A stretch of 64,000 nucleotides of DNA from NCBI GenBank assembly GCA_028564705.1, contig JAPXFQ010002423.1, forward strand, positions 248,001 to 312,000, written 5' to 3'. Below are positions 52,886-62,757 of this stretch, piece by piece. Position 1 is the first letter of the stretch; the number at the start of each line of letters is the position of its first letter. The translations under genes and the position numbers were made by a program. This DNA comes from Apricaphanius iberus. Its lineage: Eukaryota > Chordata > Actinopteri > Cyprinodontiformes > Aphaniidae. The notes beneath the pieces were generated by a model. The model was not told where the DNA came from, searched no databases, and saw only the letters and a list, made by a program, of their open reading frames with translations.

Positions 52886-53125
52886 TTTTTTGATAAAGAT
52901 GTTATTTTTGACCATGAATCTTTAAATTCCTTTTTCTTCTGACCAACAGTGACAGTTATGTCATTGGATTTGTGAGCCACTCCAAGATTCCCCGCACACC
53001 GGATCCCCCCGTTGACCAGAACAGGAGTCGTGGACTTGCTCTGTCACCCCAGTTCTCCCAGTCGGAGCCAAGGCAGGGCAGCCGGCCTGGCTCTGCCAGC
53101 TCCACAGGAGGAGGGGGGAGTGGAG
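28307..53125 (+). CDS. armc9: Armadillo repeat-containing protein 9 (LisH domain), 23 coding exons seen, 3' end missing
   Basis: Coding exons: 28307-28357, 28507-28632, 29383-29553, 29960-30115, 30222-30314, 32045-32069, 32768-32925, 33201-33299, 36458-36492, 36582-36693, 38112-38204, 38804-38894, 39420-39543, 41914-42053, 43544-43620, 43965-44039, 44402-44492, 44697-44749, 45284-45382, 46455-46567, 47029-47198, 47413-47518, 52950-53125. All phases join, giving about 811 codons against roughly 818 recalled for human ARMC9. Start MGDILA matches the family; an in-frame ATG at 28283 would add eight residues. Residues about 7-39 form the LisH motif. A coiled coil ([15 protein letters not shown]) lies near 210-250, armadillo repeats span about 370-590 ([51 protein letters not shown]), then come an acidic [10 protein letters not shown] stretch and a Ser/Pro/Arg-rich tail with [15 protein letters not shown]9 is a ciliary basal-body protein; human mutations cause Joubert syndrome. 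The donor after 53125 is good (G then GTAAGC), but no convincing final exon follows. Confidence 0.95.
28733..29265 (+). pseudogene. LINE reverse transcriptase C-terminal fragment
   Basis: In an armc9 intron. One frame reads [20 protein letters not shown] then TKELVVDFQ; after a shift it continues [20 protein letters not shown] and [20 protein letters not shown]. This is the post-active-site part of a Jockey-superfamily (Rex1/L2-type) LINE, 5' truncated and frameshifted. Same orientation as armc9. Confidence 0.85.
31440..31575. repeat. (CATC)n plus conserved fish interspersed repeat end
   Basis: CCATCCATCCATCCATC is followed by TTCTTAACCGCTTATCCAAT, then a GGGTCACGGGGCAGCTGGAG and CTATCCCAGC segment: a very common teleost repeat end of unsettled class. 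Lies in the long intron that holds the armc9 microexon. Confidence 0.7.
32045..32069 (+). CDS. armc9: armc9 25-nt microexon
   Basis: The exon ending at 30314 is phase 0, whereas the exon at 32768 needs one leading base. A 25-nt exon between TTATGTAG and GTAAAT supplies exactly that, and encodes KEGGRTTK plus the first base of Glu. This places K-E right after LLTLY, matching the LLTIYKE...KE order recalled from human ARMC9. It is too short for any ORF search. Confidence 0.85.
34199..34549. mobile_element. hAT-type MITE
   Basis: Left end TAGGGGTCACCAATCTG; right end CAGTATCGGTGCATCCCTA. Internal repeats of the CCGATATCGATG/CGATACCGATCC type. Same terminal motif class as the copy at 9705; target duplication not clear. 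In an armc9 intron. Confidence 0.65.
35035..35070 (+). CDS. armc9: Candidate armc9 cassette exon, 36 nt, 12 aa
   Basis: Flanked by a pyrimidine-containing CCACAAAG acceptor and a consensus GTAAGT donor, this 36-base stretch is in the phase of both neighbours (0/0) and has no stop. It encodes [12 protein letters not shown]. It would insert between PGT and ASSML, positions that are contiguous in the human protein as I recall it, so it can only be an optional exon. No transcript evidence is available. Confidence 0.45.
35404..35421 (+). CDS. armc9: Candidate armc9 micro-cassette exon, 18 nt
   Basis: A strong acceptor (TTTCGACTTTCAG) precedes 18 bases encoding MPIITL, followed by a GTAAAG donor; length and phase preserve the frame. 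Being so short, it could be a chance match. Same intron as the 36-nt candidate. Confidence 0.25.
36687..37032 (+). repeat. Two-copy tandem duplication, 173-bp unit, copying an armc9 splice donor
   Basis: Copy 1 (36687-36859) begins in the last seven bases of an armc9 exon (GCGCTGG) and runs through its GTAGGA donor into the intron. Copy 2 (36860-37032) repeats this almost base for base; visible differences are one G/C change (GAACGTTTG versus GAACCTTTG) and the make-up of the T-run. A third GCGC follows at 37033. The near identity suggests a recent event. Copy 2 carries a second, identical donor without an upstream exon body. Confidence 0.93.
39750..40130 (+). pseudogene. LINE ORF2 C-terminal end (L2-like)
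   Basis: Plus-strand translation: [20 protein letters not shown] then [20 protein letters not shown] and [19 protein letters not shown] followed by a stop. This is the characteristic C-terminus of fish L2-type LINEs. 5' truncated; in an armc9 intron, immediately before another LINE piece. Confidence 0.8.
40190..41700 (-). pseudogene. LINE fragment with reverse transcriptase and restriction-like endonuclease
   Basis: The upstream part is degraded but retains [14 protein letters not shown] (RT active-site box) near 41635-41580, then [18 protein letters not shown]. The downstream part is open for 155 codons (40694-40227): [20 protein letters not shown], then [29 protein letters not shown] and [17 protein letters not shown], ending KTLKLPGLW. 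The PD...D-V-A-I pattern fits the restriction-enzyme-like endonuclease of RLE-type LINEs (R4/Dong/Rex6-like or relatives; clade not settled). Opposite strand to armc9. Confidence 0.75.
47812..47870 (+). mobile_element. SINE/LINE 3' tail
   Basis: AAAGTGCCTTGAGATGGCAT then CGTTATATAAACATG: same tail type as at 22365. In the large armc9 intron. Confidence 0.6.
48270..48545 (+). mobile_element. tRNA-derived SINE
   Basis: Box B-like GGTTCAGTTCCAGC near 48356, the body TGGCCAAGGCACTTAACCTC, and the tail GGGCTATATAAGTTCATTCT. It is the same family as the SINE inside the L1 element at 59576 but more decayed. Confidence 0.8.
48546..51720. other. Intronic (armc9), no element recognised
   Basis: Part of the 5.4-kb intron before the last exon seen. 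The block 49300-49800 is GC-richer and less repetitive than its surroundings, without a coding signal. The remainder is AT-rich with an A/T homopolymer pair near 50880-50930. Confidence 0.5.
51730..52400. mobile_element. Tc1-like element remnant
   Basis: CAGTACTGTGAAAAGTATTT then GCCCCTTACGG begins the copy, and AAACAAAATACAGCTTTCAC follows the recalled order of the fish GTGAAAAAGTATTTGCCCCC-type Tc1 family. No transposase frame is left, and the right boundary is uncertain. Confidence 0.5.
52810..52880. repeat. (TA)n microsatellite near an armc9 splice acceptor
   Basis: About 35 TA units ending about 70 bases before the acceptor at 52949. Confidence 0.97.
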
Positions 53126-53317
53126 GTAAGCAGGAGTTATGGTGTGAAATCAAAACCAGCCCGTATGTGTTTGGCCATTTAATTTACATTGAGACCAGCA
53201 ATTGTCTTGTTTTAATTTGCAAGCAAGTTTGGAAGAAATCTGGTAATGATTGGAGGTTCATTGCCTTTAAAAAAATCAAGCCAATAAACTGATGTAATGA
53301 CATGGGCAACCTTTCTA

Positions 53318-53640
53318 TTAAGGACACGCCAATACTCGTTTCGGGGCTGATACCGTTCTAATATATTCATATCTGTTAGTTAACCAATACTATTAAGCAA
53401 TGCTTAGAATGTGTTTCACAGAAGCTGATTATCTTTTCACTTGAAATATTATTTTTGTGGTCATTTAAAAAAAAAATCTAATTCATCATTTATTGTAATA
53501 AGCAGAGAAGAAGATAAAACTTGTCTTCCAATTCATTGCATTTTTTTGTGGTAGAAGTATCAGCATTGGTACACGGTTTCGGCAAGTACACAGATCTAAG
53601 TATCAGTTTGAAAAAACTGGTATTGTTTCGTCCTTACTTT
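53318..53640. mobile_element. hAT-type MITE, decayed
   Basis: Shares an internal segment with the copy at 9705 (CAATTCATTGC followed by TTTTTTTGTGG and GAAGTA; AGTATCAGTTTGAAAAAA) and has GGGGCTGATACCG near its left side. The termini are eroded. Confidence 0.65.
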
Positions 53641-56600
53641 CTGTACTCATGAGTCTCTGGCCCATTCTGTAGCAAAACACCGACTCTTGGTTAGTTTTGC
53701 TATATTTGTTTGTAGGCAAACTAATCTTAGCTAGTAACAAGAAATTAATTTCTTTGACAAATCTATTCCCCATTAATAAAAACAAGCTTAAACTATTTGC
53801 ATATGCAGTTTTTACACATTGTTAAAGTATACAGATTTGTGTTTAATCCAAAATGTTTTTGAACATTTTTATCACATGATAAAACTGGGTAGTTTTGCAA
53901 AATGCCTGTTCACCTCTGACTTTCTGTGAGGATGAAAAGTGAAGAGCTTTCTCCTACACCTCAATGTTCTGGCTTCCTGACACACTCTCATTCTGACTGT
54001 ATTCCCCTCCCCCTCCCCACCTCACACTTTACACTTGTGTGTCTTTTATACTTCAATTCACAAATGGCTTTGTCTGTAACCCACTGTGTTGGCTGTCTGA
54101 ATTCTCTTCTTACACCATGACAAAGGTAGAAATTACTGTAAATTGGCAAACCATGGCCCAGTTTCTGTTTTCCACATTTTCTCAGTCACACATGTCTTCA
54201 GTTACACAGTTTCTATTCCAATGTATTTCTATTACATTGTTTGAAAGCTCATGCATAGTCATAGTTAAACCATTGTTGGCGCTACAGGAGGATACAATCA
54301 TCTGCCTATGAATATTCATGAAGGATTTCTTATGGCAATCAATAAGATTAATAATTTTATGGAAAATTATTATATACAGGGCACCACCTGATATTCAGGA
54401 ACTATATAAATAGCCAAATATTTCAGTCTGTTATTGATATGATTGCTTGCCTGACTAAGGCTGAGGTAATTAAACAAAGATGGAGTGAGGTCTAGACGTT
54501 CACTGAACAGCATATTACTTTGTGGAATAATGGGCAACCGACAACTTTCCAAAATAAGAGTTTATTTACAAAAGAGAAATATAAAAGGTCAAACATTTAA
54601 ATCAACCAAGCTAGTAACACACACTACTAATTAAAAGGAACGAATAACTAACTACAAAAAATAAGCACAATGAATGGATAAATATGTAAAGGAATGGAAA
54701 CCAAAAAACCTGAAGTCAAAGTTCAGCATGAATCTGGATGATAAATAAAGACCAAGGCTTATTGAAATGTTTGGCAGTGGAACTAAATTAGTTTATTAAT
54801 TTTGATTAATTTTAAATAATTAGCACCATTGGTTTATGCCTAAACCAATAAAGCAATGCAAGAAAAAATTAAACATTCTTTGGATTAAGAAAGGTTTAGA
54901 AAAGACTTAAAGATTATCAGCTCACATCTAAAGGCTTCAGTTGTTTAGTCTCGGACTAAAAATTTTATAAACATTGAATCTTGTAGGGACACTATTTACA
55001 AGATTACACCTAGACTATTTTAGCTTCCCGCCAAATTCCTCCCATTATGCAATTTTTCCGCCATGCAACACAAATATTATATTTGTTGTGTATATACCCT
55101 TTTAGGCTCCATAGTTTGCTACAAAACTATTATTTATAAATATGACACCTATGTTTATAGCCTGCTTTCCTGCAGGAACCAAAATAATATTAATTTTGAT
55201 GAGTGGCAAGGTGCAAAACAATGTCATCATGGTGCTGATCCTGCGCATTAACCACTGTGCCATAGCAGCCAAGTACAACTCCACACAGCAAGGGCACATT
55301 ATGAAGAAGACAGGACCCCCGAACATGGTCACGCAGTTGAATAGCTGGAGGGAACTGATTACGACTCTGTGCGCACAGTTTAATAGACCGAGGGTATGGA
55401 TTCTCACCCCTCATAAAGTATTTCTGCACCTAACCCCTGCCGGGCTCTGTAGCTTCCACTTGTGTGAGAACAGCTTTATTGGTTGTTTTACGTCACTACG
55501 ACTACACTAGGACTTGCGATAATATCAAACATTGTTTGATTCAAAAGACTAGAGAAAGACAGGCATAAATTGGGAAGGCAACTGCAGATTATCACCTTAC
55601 ATTTAACGATCAAGACTACGGGGGCGTGCCAAGACTCCAGCAAGATTTCTGAAGACTACCAGTCTTTAGTCTGAGACTGTTAAATTCCTTTGGTGTACGC
55701 CCGGTATTATTTAGATTTAATAGGAGTTTAAGTTAATTTACACCAAAGGATTGTGGCTGTGGGTAGTTAATCTTTTTTGATCATATTTTTTCAAAGGGGA
55801 CAGAGCGGTCATGAAAAAATTTTAGAACCCAACTTTTTTTTTCTTCTTTTTTTCAGACAACTTTTTCCTCGTACTTTTTTCAAGGGGAATTCTGTAATCA
55901 GAGCAGCACAGTGACTGCTTACCATTTGTTGTCTTTTTGGTGTGTGTTTTCTTTTTCCCAAGTAAGCAAATAGAGAAGTCAAATTGAGTTAAGTTTGTTA
56001 AACGAGCAAAGTCAATACTCTGTCCAGCTCAATCAGCTTTATTAGCTTTTCCTGTCGTATCTCACACAAAGAACTTGAGTCACAGCAGAGAAGATCTGGT
56101 GCTCTTAAGCTCGGTGATAGCATCTTTCCGTGCTCTCATGCATCTTAACTGCATTTCATAAACGATTACCTCCGGCTCTTCCGTCGGCTGACTCTTACCA
56201 TGAAGCTTGTAATAGCACCTAATGGTCACTCAAAGTCACCACATCCTCCTGTTAGTGTGTTGCACTTTTGAGGTCTGGCAAGTGTCTGACATCTTATTGC
56301 CTCAAGAGGAAATCACTTACTGTAATCATAGCTGAGCTGAGGTAAGCAGACGCAGAAGGGATTGGTAGGTAGCAAAAGTTAGCTCAGTTTTGCTGTGAAG
56401 TGTCTGAAGCTTACATGAACATGTGTTTTGAAGCCTGTTAATGTTAAATATTAAATGTTGCCTCTGCTCCGAGTTAGAGTGCTCTACCTGCAGGGAAGGA
56501 ACTCCAAGCCTCACAACGTGCCAAGATTTGCTGTCACCGCACCTTTGGTATACACATTAGCTACGACTGACTGATACGCTCACTTGCCAAAGGAGAAAGG

Positions 56601-57220
56601 AAGTTTGTGTTGCAGACTGAGCCACACGCTCAGGGAGTGCAAACAAGGAGGGAGAGCCACTCTGCTCACTTCATACTGGGATCATTATCCATGCTAAAAC
56701 AGATTGGCCACATTGACTGGACAAAATACAGATTGCTCTCATGTTGCCATGCAAACAGATGAGACAGACGAAGTACATTAGTATTTATTAGGACTGTTCA
56801 GTCTGGTTTTCAGTGAGAACGGTTTAGGGAGCTCAGATTCTGTTCCCTCCCAGATTGCTCAGAAGAGTTCTCCTTTTTTCTTATGAGCCATAAAAACCTC
56901 ACAGAAAAGCTCTTGCTTTTTTTAACCACGCTTCTGTACTTTATATGCAATTCCTGAAAAGTGAAAATAAAATCAGATGTATGTTTAATATGTTCCTGGA
57001 CAGGGCTGGGGTGAAATGAACTGAAACTAATATTGCGGTATATTGAGCATTTCACCTCAATAACGGTAAGTGGACAATAGCAATGCCCCAATACTGCAGC
57101 TGGCCAATGCATTCCTCTTGAAAGAAAACACTGGGTCACAAAAAGCCTTTTGGCTTGGAACTGGACGGTGCCCAGAAAAACCAAACCCCGGGGCAGAGTT
57201 CAGTTCGATTCCTTCAGACC
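53641..57220. other. Downstream of the last armc9 exon seen; no gene recognised
   Basis: I searched for a terminal armc9 exon (phase 1, about 10-20 codons) and found only weak candidates, such as a strong acceptor at 55856 followed by a 13-codon frame without family likeness. The 55140-55510 block is GC-richer with overlapping open frames on both strands and no recognised domain; it may be an old DNA transposon. Confidence 0.45.
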
Positions 57221-57394
57221 AGCCAGGTAAAATCAACTTCCGGTTGTGCTCATGGAGTAGTCGGTCGCGTCGAAAACTCTCTCCCACTTTAATTGCGAAA
57301 ATCCCGTGTAAACCCGTTAAACTGTTTGTTATTTTTAACAAAATAATATATGAGAGGTAGAAGAAGCTCAGTAGGTCACAATAGATCGATAAAA

Positions 57395-58340
57395 ATGCCC
57401 AGAGCTCAGGATAAAAGTGCCTCAGCCGCAAAAGCTAACACCTGACTAGACCAAGCTAACACGGCTGGCAAGGGAACAGGGAGCCCCGGGAAAAGCATGG
57501 ACACTGCTGGGGTACTTAAGGCAATAGAGGACTTAAAATCTGATCTAAAAGGAGATAATGCTAAGCTGCAAAAGGATATTGACCAACTGGGACAAGAAAT
57601 CAACGGCAAACTGGACAAGATAGCAACTGACGTACAAGGCCTATCACAGCAGATGGACGAGGCGGAGGCGCGCGTGAATCAGGTGGAGGGTTGGGCTGAA
57701 GAGGCGACTGAGGCATTGTGCACCTGCCTCGAAAAGCAGAAGAAACTTCAGATCAAAATGCTTGATTTAGAATCACGATCCAGAAGAAGGACAAGAGGGG
57801 CACTCTGTGATACAGTTTATTGAGAAGCTTCTGCAAAGCCAGCTTCAACTACTGGAGGATTTTAACTTTAAAATACAACGCGCTCATCGGGCTCTTGCAA
57901 GTAGACCCCCGCCTGGAGCACCACTGAGAGCTATAATTGTCAATTATCTGGAGTTTTCCACGAAAGAAATGATCTTGAGGGAAGTGTGGAAAAAAGGCAG
58001 GATACAGGTGGGCACCGCATTTATACATCTTGACCATGACTACCCAGCCGAGATCATGAAGAGGTGCAGAGAATACAACGCCATTAAAAAAGCACTCAAG
58101 GACAAAAGCATACGTTTCCAAACACCGTTCACTAACATCAGGATCCACTGGGAGTCAGGAGTGCGCACATACTCCAGCGCTCGGGAAGCCTATAAGGAGC
58201 TGAAGAAGCGCGGATTTCAAGTGGAGGAGCCGATTACAGCCGACGGAGGGAACAGCGCAGAGTCTCGTCTTCGGGAGCTATTGGGCTGGCAGCTGGCGAG
58301 TAACAGCGGCCCTGTGGCGCTCAGAGCAAAGGCAAAGTAG
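57395..58340 (+). pseudogene. L1 ORF1 (RNA-binding chaperone type), broken
   Basis: Starts MPRAQDKSASAAKANT, then a TGA nonsense codon (likely from CGA), then continues in frame through KSMDTAGVLKAIEDLKSDLK. A long heptad-rich coiled coil follows (KDIDQLGQEINGKLDKIATD). After DLESRSRR a small deletion with frameshift near 57790 removes what is normally the start of the RNA-recognition fold. The second part (57807-58340) reads QFIEKLLQSQLQL and ends with the C-terminal domain, recognisable as VGTAFIHLDHDYPAEIMKRC and KRGFQVEE. Confidence 0.85.
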
Positions 58341-58663
58341 CAAGAATTCCAGAGGGATCAATCTGATTAAAAGGAGCAGGGCAACACGTTACAACGCGTT
58401 TTCCTTTCTTTCCATGACCAAGACTTTAATTATCTACTATGTGGGAGAGATCGTCACACTTTTACGTCTACGTTGGACTAATATGATGGACGTGTTTTTA
58501 CATCAAGACACATATTCTGTCTTTTTCGGTCCCTCTCGTCCTGAGAGACTTAATCCTCAACCTGCTAACGGGGTCACAGAGGAGGATGAAGAAACCTCTT
58601 TTCGTTTGGAAGTCAGTTCATTAAGGTTCGTTTTTGTTCCTGTTCAATGTGTGTTTTTAGGGG

Positions 58664-59467
58664 TTGTTAAATCACAAAAGCATTTATGTTAATATAATGG
58701 TGCCATATGACTTAAAAACTGCTTCTTTGAATGTAAATGGCTTGAGTAGTCCAGTGAAAAGAAAAAGGGTTCTAGCTAAATTAAGAAAAGATGGGATACA
58801 AGTAGCTTTTCTACAGGAGACACATATATCTAAGAAAGAACACGATAAATCTAAAACATTAGGGTACTTGAATACATTTCATAGCTGTTGTAAAAATAGT
58901 AGGAAAAGAGGAGTAGCTGCGCTCATTTCTAACTCTTTAAACTTTGAATTAATTTATGAAAAGGTTGACAAAGAAGTTAGGTGTATTATTATAAAAGGGC
59001 GTATTGATAATGTTGTGGTTACATTTGCTAACATTTATGTCCCACTGGAAAGTGGCAGGGAATTTTTAAAACTGCTTTTTGATACAATAATTTCAGTAAG
59101 TGAGGGGGTTCTTTTTTGTGCTGGTGATTGGAATACAATTTTAAAATTTACCATGGATACAACCAGCTACAAAAAACAAACTGGCAGGTCAAAAGATCTC
59201 AATATTTTAATTAGAGAGACGGGTATGTTTGATGTCTGGAGGGATTTCCACATTAAAGAGAGAGATTTTACCCATTATTCTCTCACACATAAAGTTAATT
59301 CCAGAATTGATTTCTTTTTGATGAACATCACTGATAGGTTTAGGGTGAAGGAATGCAAAATTGGAACATCAGATATATCTGACCATAATATTGTTTATTT
59401 GTCTAGTCACTTATCTAATCAACCAAAAACATCACTATGGCTTAAATATAGGTATTCTCAACAATGA
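58664..59467 (+). pseudogene. L1 ORF2, endonuclease domain
   Basis: An apurinic/apyrimidinic-type endonuclease domain, open for 267 codons, with the expected active-site signatures in order: SLNVNGLSSP (Asn), FLQETHIS (Glu), CAGDWNTI (Asp/Asn), SRIDFFLM (Asp) and SDHNIVYL (Asp-His). The domain itself looks intact. The frame is lost at about 59460, before the SINE insertion, so it is separated from the reverse transcriptase. The likely start is the ATG at 58697 (MVPYDLKTASLN). Confidence 0.87.
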
Positions 59468-59575
59468 AGCCACAATAAATGACATCAAGAAGGAAATAGC
59501 AGAATGTGTAGTGACGATAATAACGATGGTCAGGTAAATCCCGCTCTGGTCTGGGATACAGTTAAAGCAGTAATG

Positions 59576-59822
59576 TCTGTGGCTCAGTGGTAGAGTAGTT
59601 GGCTTGCAATTGGAGGGTCGTAGGTTCAATTCCAGCTTCCCCCAGTCACATGTCGATGTGCCCTTGGGCAAGGCACTTAACCTCCAAATTCTACATTGTC
59701 CTACCGAGCCATGTTGGGTGTCGGTGTATGAATGCGAGTGTGAATGGGTGAATGTGGCTTCAATGTAAAGCGCTTTGAGTGGTCAGTAAGACTAGAAAAG
59801 CGCTATATAAGTTCAGTCCATT
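59576..59822 (+). mobile_element. tRNA-derived SINE inserted in L1 ORF2
   Basis: Box A CTGTGGCTCAGTGGTAGAG, box B GGTTCAATTCCAGC, a body with CTTGGGCAAGGCACTTAACC, and a tail with AAAGCGCTATATAAGTTCAG. A short TAATG repeat flanks it (59571-59575 and 59823-59827). Removing the SINE and one copy rejoins WDTVKAVM with RGRLISRTAY in one L1 reading frame. Not a functional tRNA gene. Confidence 0.88.
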
Positions 59823-59827
59823 TAATG

Positions 59828-61546
59828 AGAGGCAGACTCATTTCAAGAACTGCCTATTTGAAGAAGATTAAACGATTAAAATATGACGAGTTTGAAAAGA
59901 CAGTTAAGAGTTTAGAACTAAAACAACAAGAAAATACTAATGATCAAGATTTGACCGAACAAATAACGGTTATTAAAAATAATATTAATGATATCAAACA
60001 CGAGGAGATGGAGAAAAAAATTACGATTTTCAAAACAGACTTTTTATGAATCTGATCCAAAAGCCACAAGAATTCTGGCAAGGCGCCTCCGAAAGCAGCG
60101 ATTGAAGCACTCGATTATCAAAATTAGAGATCCACTAAATGATAATTTGACTTTTGAAATTAATCAAATTCATAAAATTTTTGAAAACTATCATCAAACA
60201 TTATACACATCCTCAAAACCAGTGAGTGAAAATGTCATTACTGTCATTACTATTTGGCAGGATTAGACCTTCCGTGCCTAGGATTTAAACAAAATGAAGC
60301 TTTAACTGCCCCTATCACTCGAAAAGAATTGGACGCAGCTATTGGAAATCTGAAAACTAACAAATGCCCAGGTAGCGATGGGTTTTCAAGTGAGTGGTAC
60401 AAGATTTTTAAGGAGCAGCTTGCTCCTGTTCTGCTGGAGTCCTTTAATCAGACTTTAAGTAGAGCAGAGATACCGCCATCATGGAGAGAGGCTGTAATAT
60501 CTGTCCTCCCTAAGGAAGGGAAAAATATAGAATATTGTGAGTCATATCGCCCAATCTCAATACTGAATGTTGATTACAGACTCTTTACCTCTATAATTTC
60601 TAAGAGAATGGAGTATTATCTTATAGACTTGATTCATGAAGATCAAACAGGATTCATCAAAGGCCGTCAAACTCACGATAGCATAAGATGAACATTGCAT
60701 GTCATAGAACAAGCCAAGAAACAAAAACTGAGTTTGGCTTTAGTCAGCCTTGATGCAGAGAAAGCCTTTGACCGGGTCAGCTGGCCCTTTCTATACAAGG
60801 CACTGGAGCGTTTTGGTTTTAATAATCAATTTATTAGGTGTATCCAGTCACTGTATGATAGTCCGAAGGCCAGGGTAAAAATTAATGGCCCCTTAACTGA
60901 TAGCTTTCAACTATTTAGAGGAACTCGTCAAGGCTGTTGCCTCAGTCCAGCGCTCTTTGCGTTATACATCGAGCCCCTGGCACAGGCTATAAGGCAAAAT
61001 GAAGAGCTTACAGGTATTAATATTGCAAATTCTGAACATATTATTGGACTTTTTGCAGATGATATTATCACATACCTCCAAAATCCAGATGTAGGCCTCC
61101 CTAAACTTATGAGAACTCTGATGGAGTTTGGTCAACTGTCTGGTTATCATTTAAACATTACCAAAACACAAGTCCTGACCATTAACTATTCCCCCAGTAA
61201 ATCCATGCGACGCAATTATAAACTTAAATGGGAAGCTAAAAAGTTAAAGTATCTAAGTGTGTTTATCTCCCAAGATTTGGACGATTTATTTAGTTTAAAT
61301 TTTGAGAAAGTTATTGACTCAATACAAAAAGACATGAAACGCTGGGCAATGTTGATATTAGACTTTAATGCAAGACTAGAAATAGTGAAAATGAATCTGC
61401 TCCCTAGAGTTTTGTGTCTTTTCATGTCACTGCCTATTAGGATTGCTGACTCACACTTTAAAGCTTGGGACCGGCTAATATCACGATTTATTCGGGCAGG
61501 GGCTAGACCCAGAATAAAATTTAGAACACAAATCTTCCAAATCTGA
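59828..61546 (+). pseudogene. L1 ORF2, linker and reverse transcriptase domain
   Basis: Pieces in changing frames: RGRLISRTAYLKKIKRLKYD, then [55 protein letters not shown], a TGA stop at 60689, [36 protein letters not shown] and the catalytic [10 protein letters not shown] near 61055. These are the RT motifs in the correct order, with the Asp-Asp pair preserved but the frame broken several times. Confidence 0.88.
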
Positions 61547-62657
61547 AGGAATATTACTACGCATCTCAAATGAGATATATGGTTAACTGGTGTTCCCCAG
61601 AAATCGAGGCTCGATGGAGACTGATTGAACTAACCCAGGGACAGAAACAACCCCAATCCCGGCTAGGAGTTAAAATGATCACAAATAAAGATGGGAATCG
61701 TATAGTCGAAGATACGTCATTAATTTGGAAAGAGGTTGTAAATAAGTACAAATTGGCTAATGACATTAAACTTGTGATCTGGCCCTCCTGCAACCCAAGT
61801 TCTCGATTATGTGAAATAGACTCTTCTTTCTTGAGTTGGAAAGATCAAGGCATCACAGCCCTGTGTCAGTTGGTAGATGGAAACAGCTTTAAGACCTTCG
61901 AACAACTCAAGAGGCAATACAAATTAGAGAACAGAGATCTATTCAAATATTTTCAAGTGAGACATTTCTATAACAGTGAAATAAGAAATGATATTTCTCC
62001 TGAAGGCAGTGACATTGTTAAAATTTTAACTAATGCTTATAAGTCCCTGCCGATTAAAACTGTCCCTAAATTGTATAAAGCATTGCAGAAACAAAATGGA
62101 AATAATACTTTGTATATTAAGTCAAAATGGGAAAAAGAGTTGTGTGTGGAAGTGTCAGAGGGTGATTGGCTTTCGATGTGCGTAACACAAGAGACATTCT
62201 GGTCAGATTTTTCATTACACCACATATCATTAGTAAACAAAGGGGTGAACCACAGCAATGCTGGAGACACTGTGGGCAATGTAACGCCAATCACTCTCGT
62301 ATATTTTGGACATGTCCAAAGTTAGAACAATTCTGGGACAGTTTTTTTTCAATTACCGGAAGGATAATGGGATATATCATTCCTAAAGACCCTAAGATTT
62401 TATTGTTAGGTCTGTTATCAGGTGAGGTGGTCCAAAAAGATGACATTTATCTTTTAAAAATTCTAACGATTGCATGTAAAAAGGCTATCACAAGGTCCTG
62501 GTCAAAGATTGACCCACCTCGGTCTGAACAATGGAAAGAAATAGTGGAGGAGATACATTCAATGGAGAGGATGACATATTTTCTACGTATCAAAGGACAC
62601 ATATATAATAAGCGCTGGACAACATGGTTTGCATGTAAAGAAGTTGAAATATTTTAA
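61547..62657 (+). pseudogene. L1 ORF2, C-terminal domain
   Basis: Two overlapping frames (61570-62325, then up to 62657) hold the remainder, with a frameshift at about 62200-62260. A zinc-knuckle-like Cys/His run is visible (CWRHCGQCNANHSRIFWTCP), followed by KLEQFW, as in the C-terminus of L1 ORF2. A stop at 61544-61546 separates it from the RT part. Confidence 0.82.
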
Positions 62658-62757
62658 TGTTTTATTTTGTGATTATACAATATGTAATGCCCCTTGTTCT
62701 TTGTTTTTTGCATGTTGTATTGTAAATAACAAAAATGCTAAATAAAGAGTTAAAAAA

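Larger units (their letters stand above)
57230..62757 (+). mobile_element. L1-type LINE, nearly full length, inactive
   Basis: Layout: GC-rich 5' leader, ORF1 (57395-58340), ORF2 (58695-62657), and a 3' end with AATAAAGAGTTAAAAAAG. Both ORFs carry disabling changes, and a SINE sits inside ORF2. No target-site duplication was found by eye. Inserted downstream of the last visible armc9 exon, in the same orientation. Confidence 0.88.

Noticed and set aside
52718..52942. Plus-strand 74-codon frame with an (IY)n run
   Set aside because: Translation of the (TA)n tract before an armc9 exon.
55857..55899. Candidate last armc9 exon after a strong acceptor (13 codons)
   Set aside because: Phase fits, but the hydrophobic peptide DNFFLVLFSRGIL has no likeness to the Ser/Gln/Arg-rich family C-terminus.
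59580..59650. tRNA-like sequence with box A and box B
   Set aside because: It continues into a SINE body and tail and sits inside an L1; not a tRNA gene.
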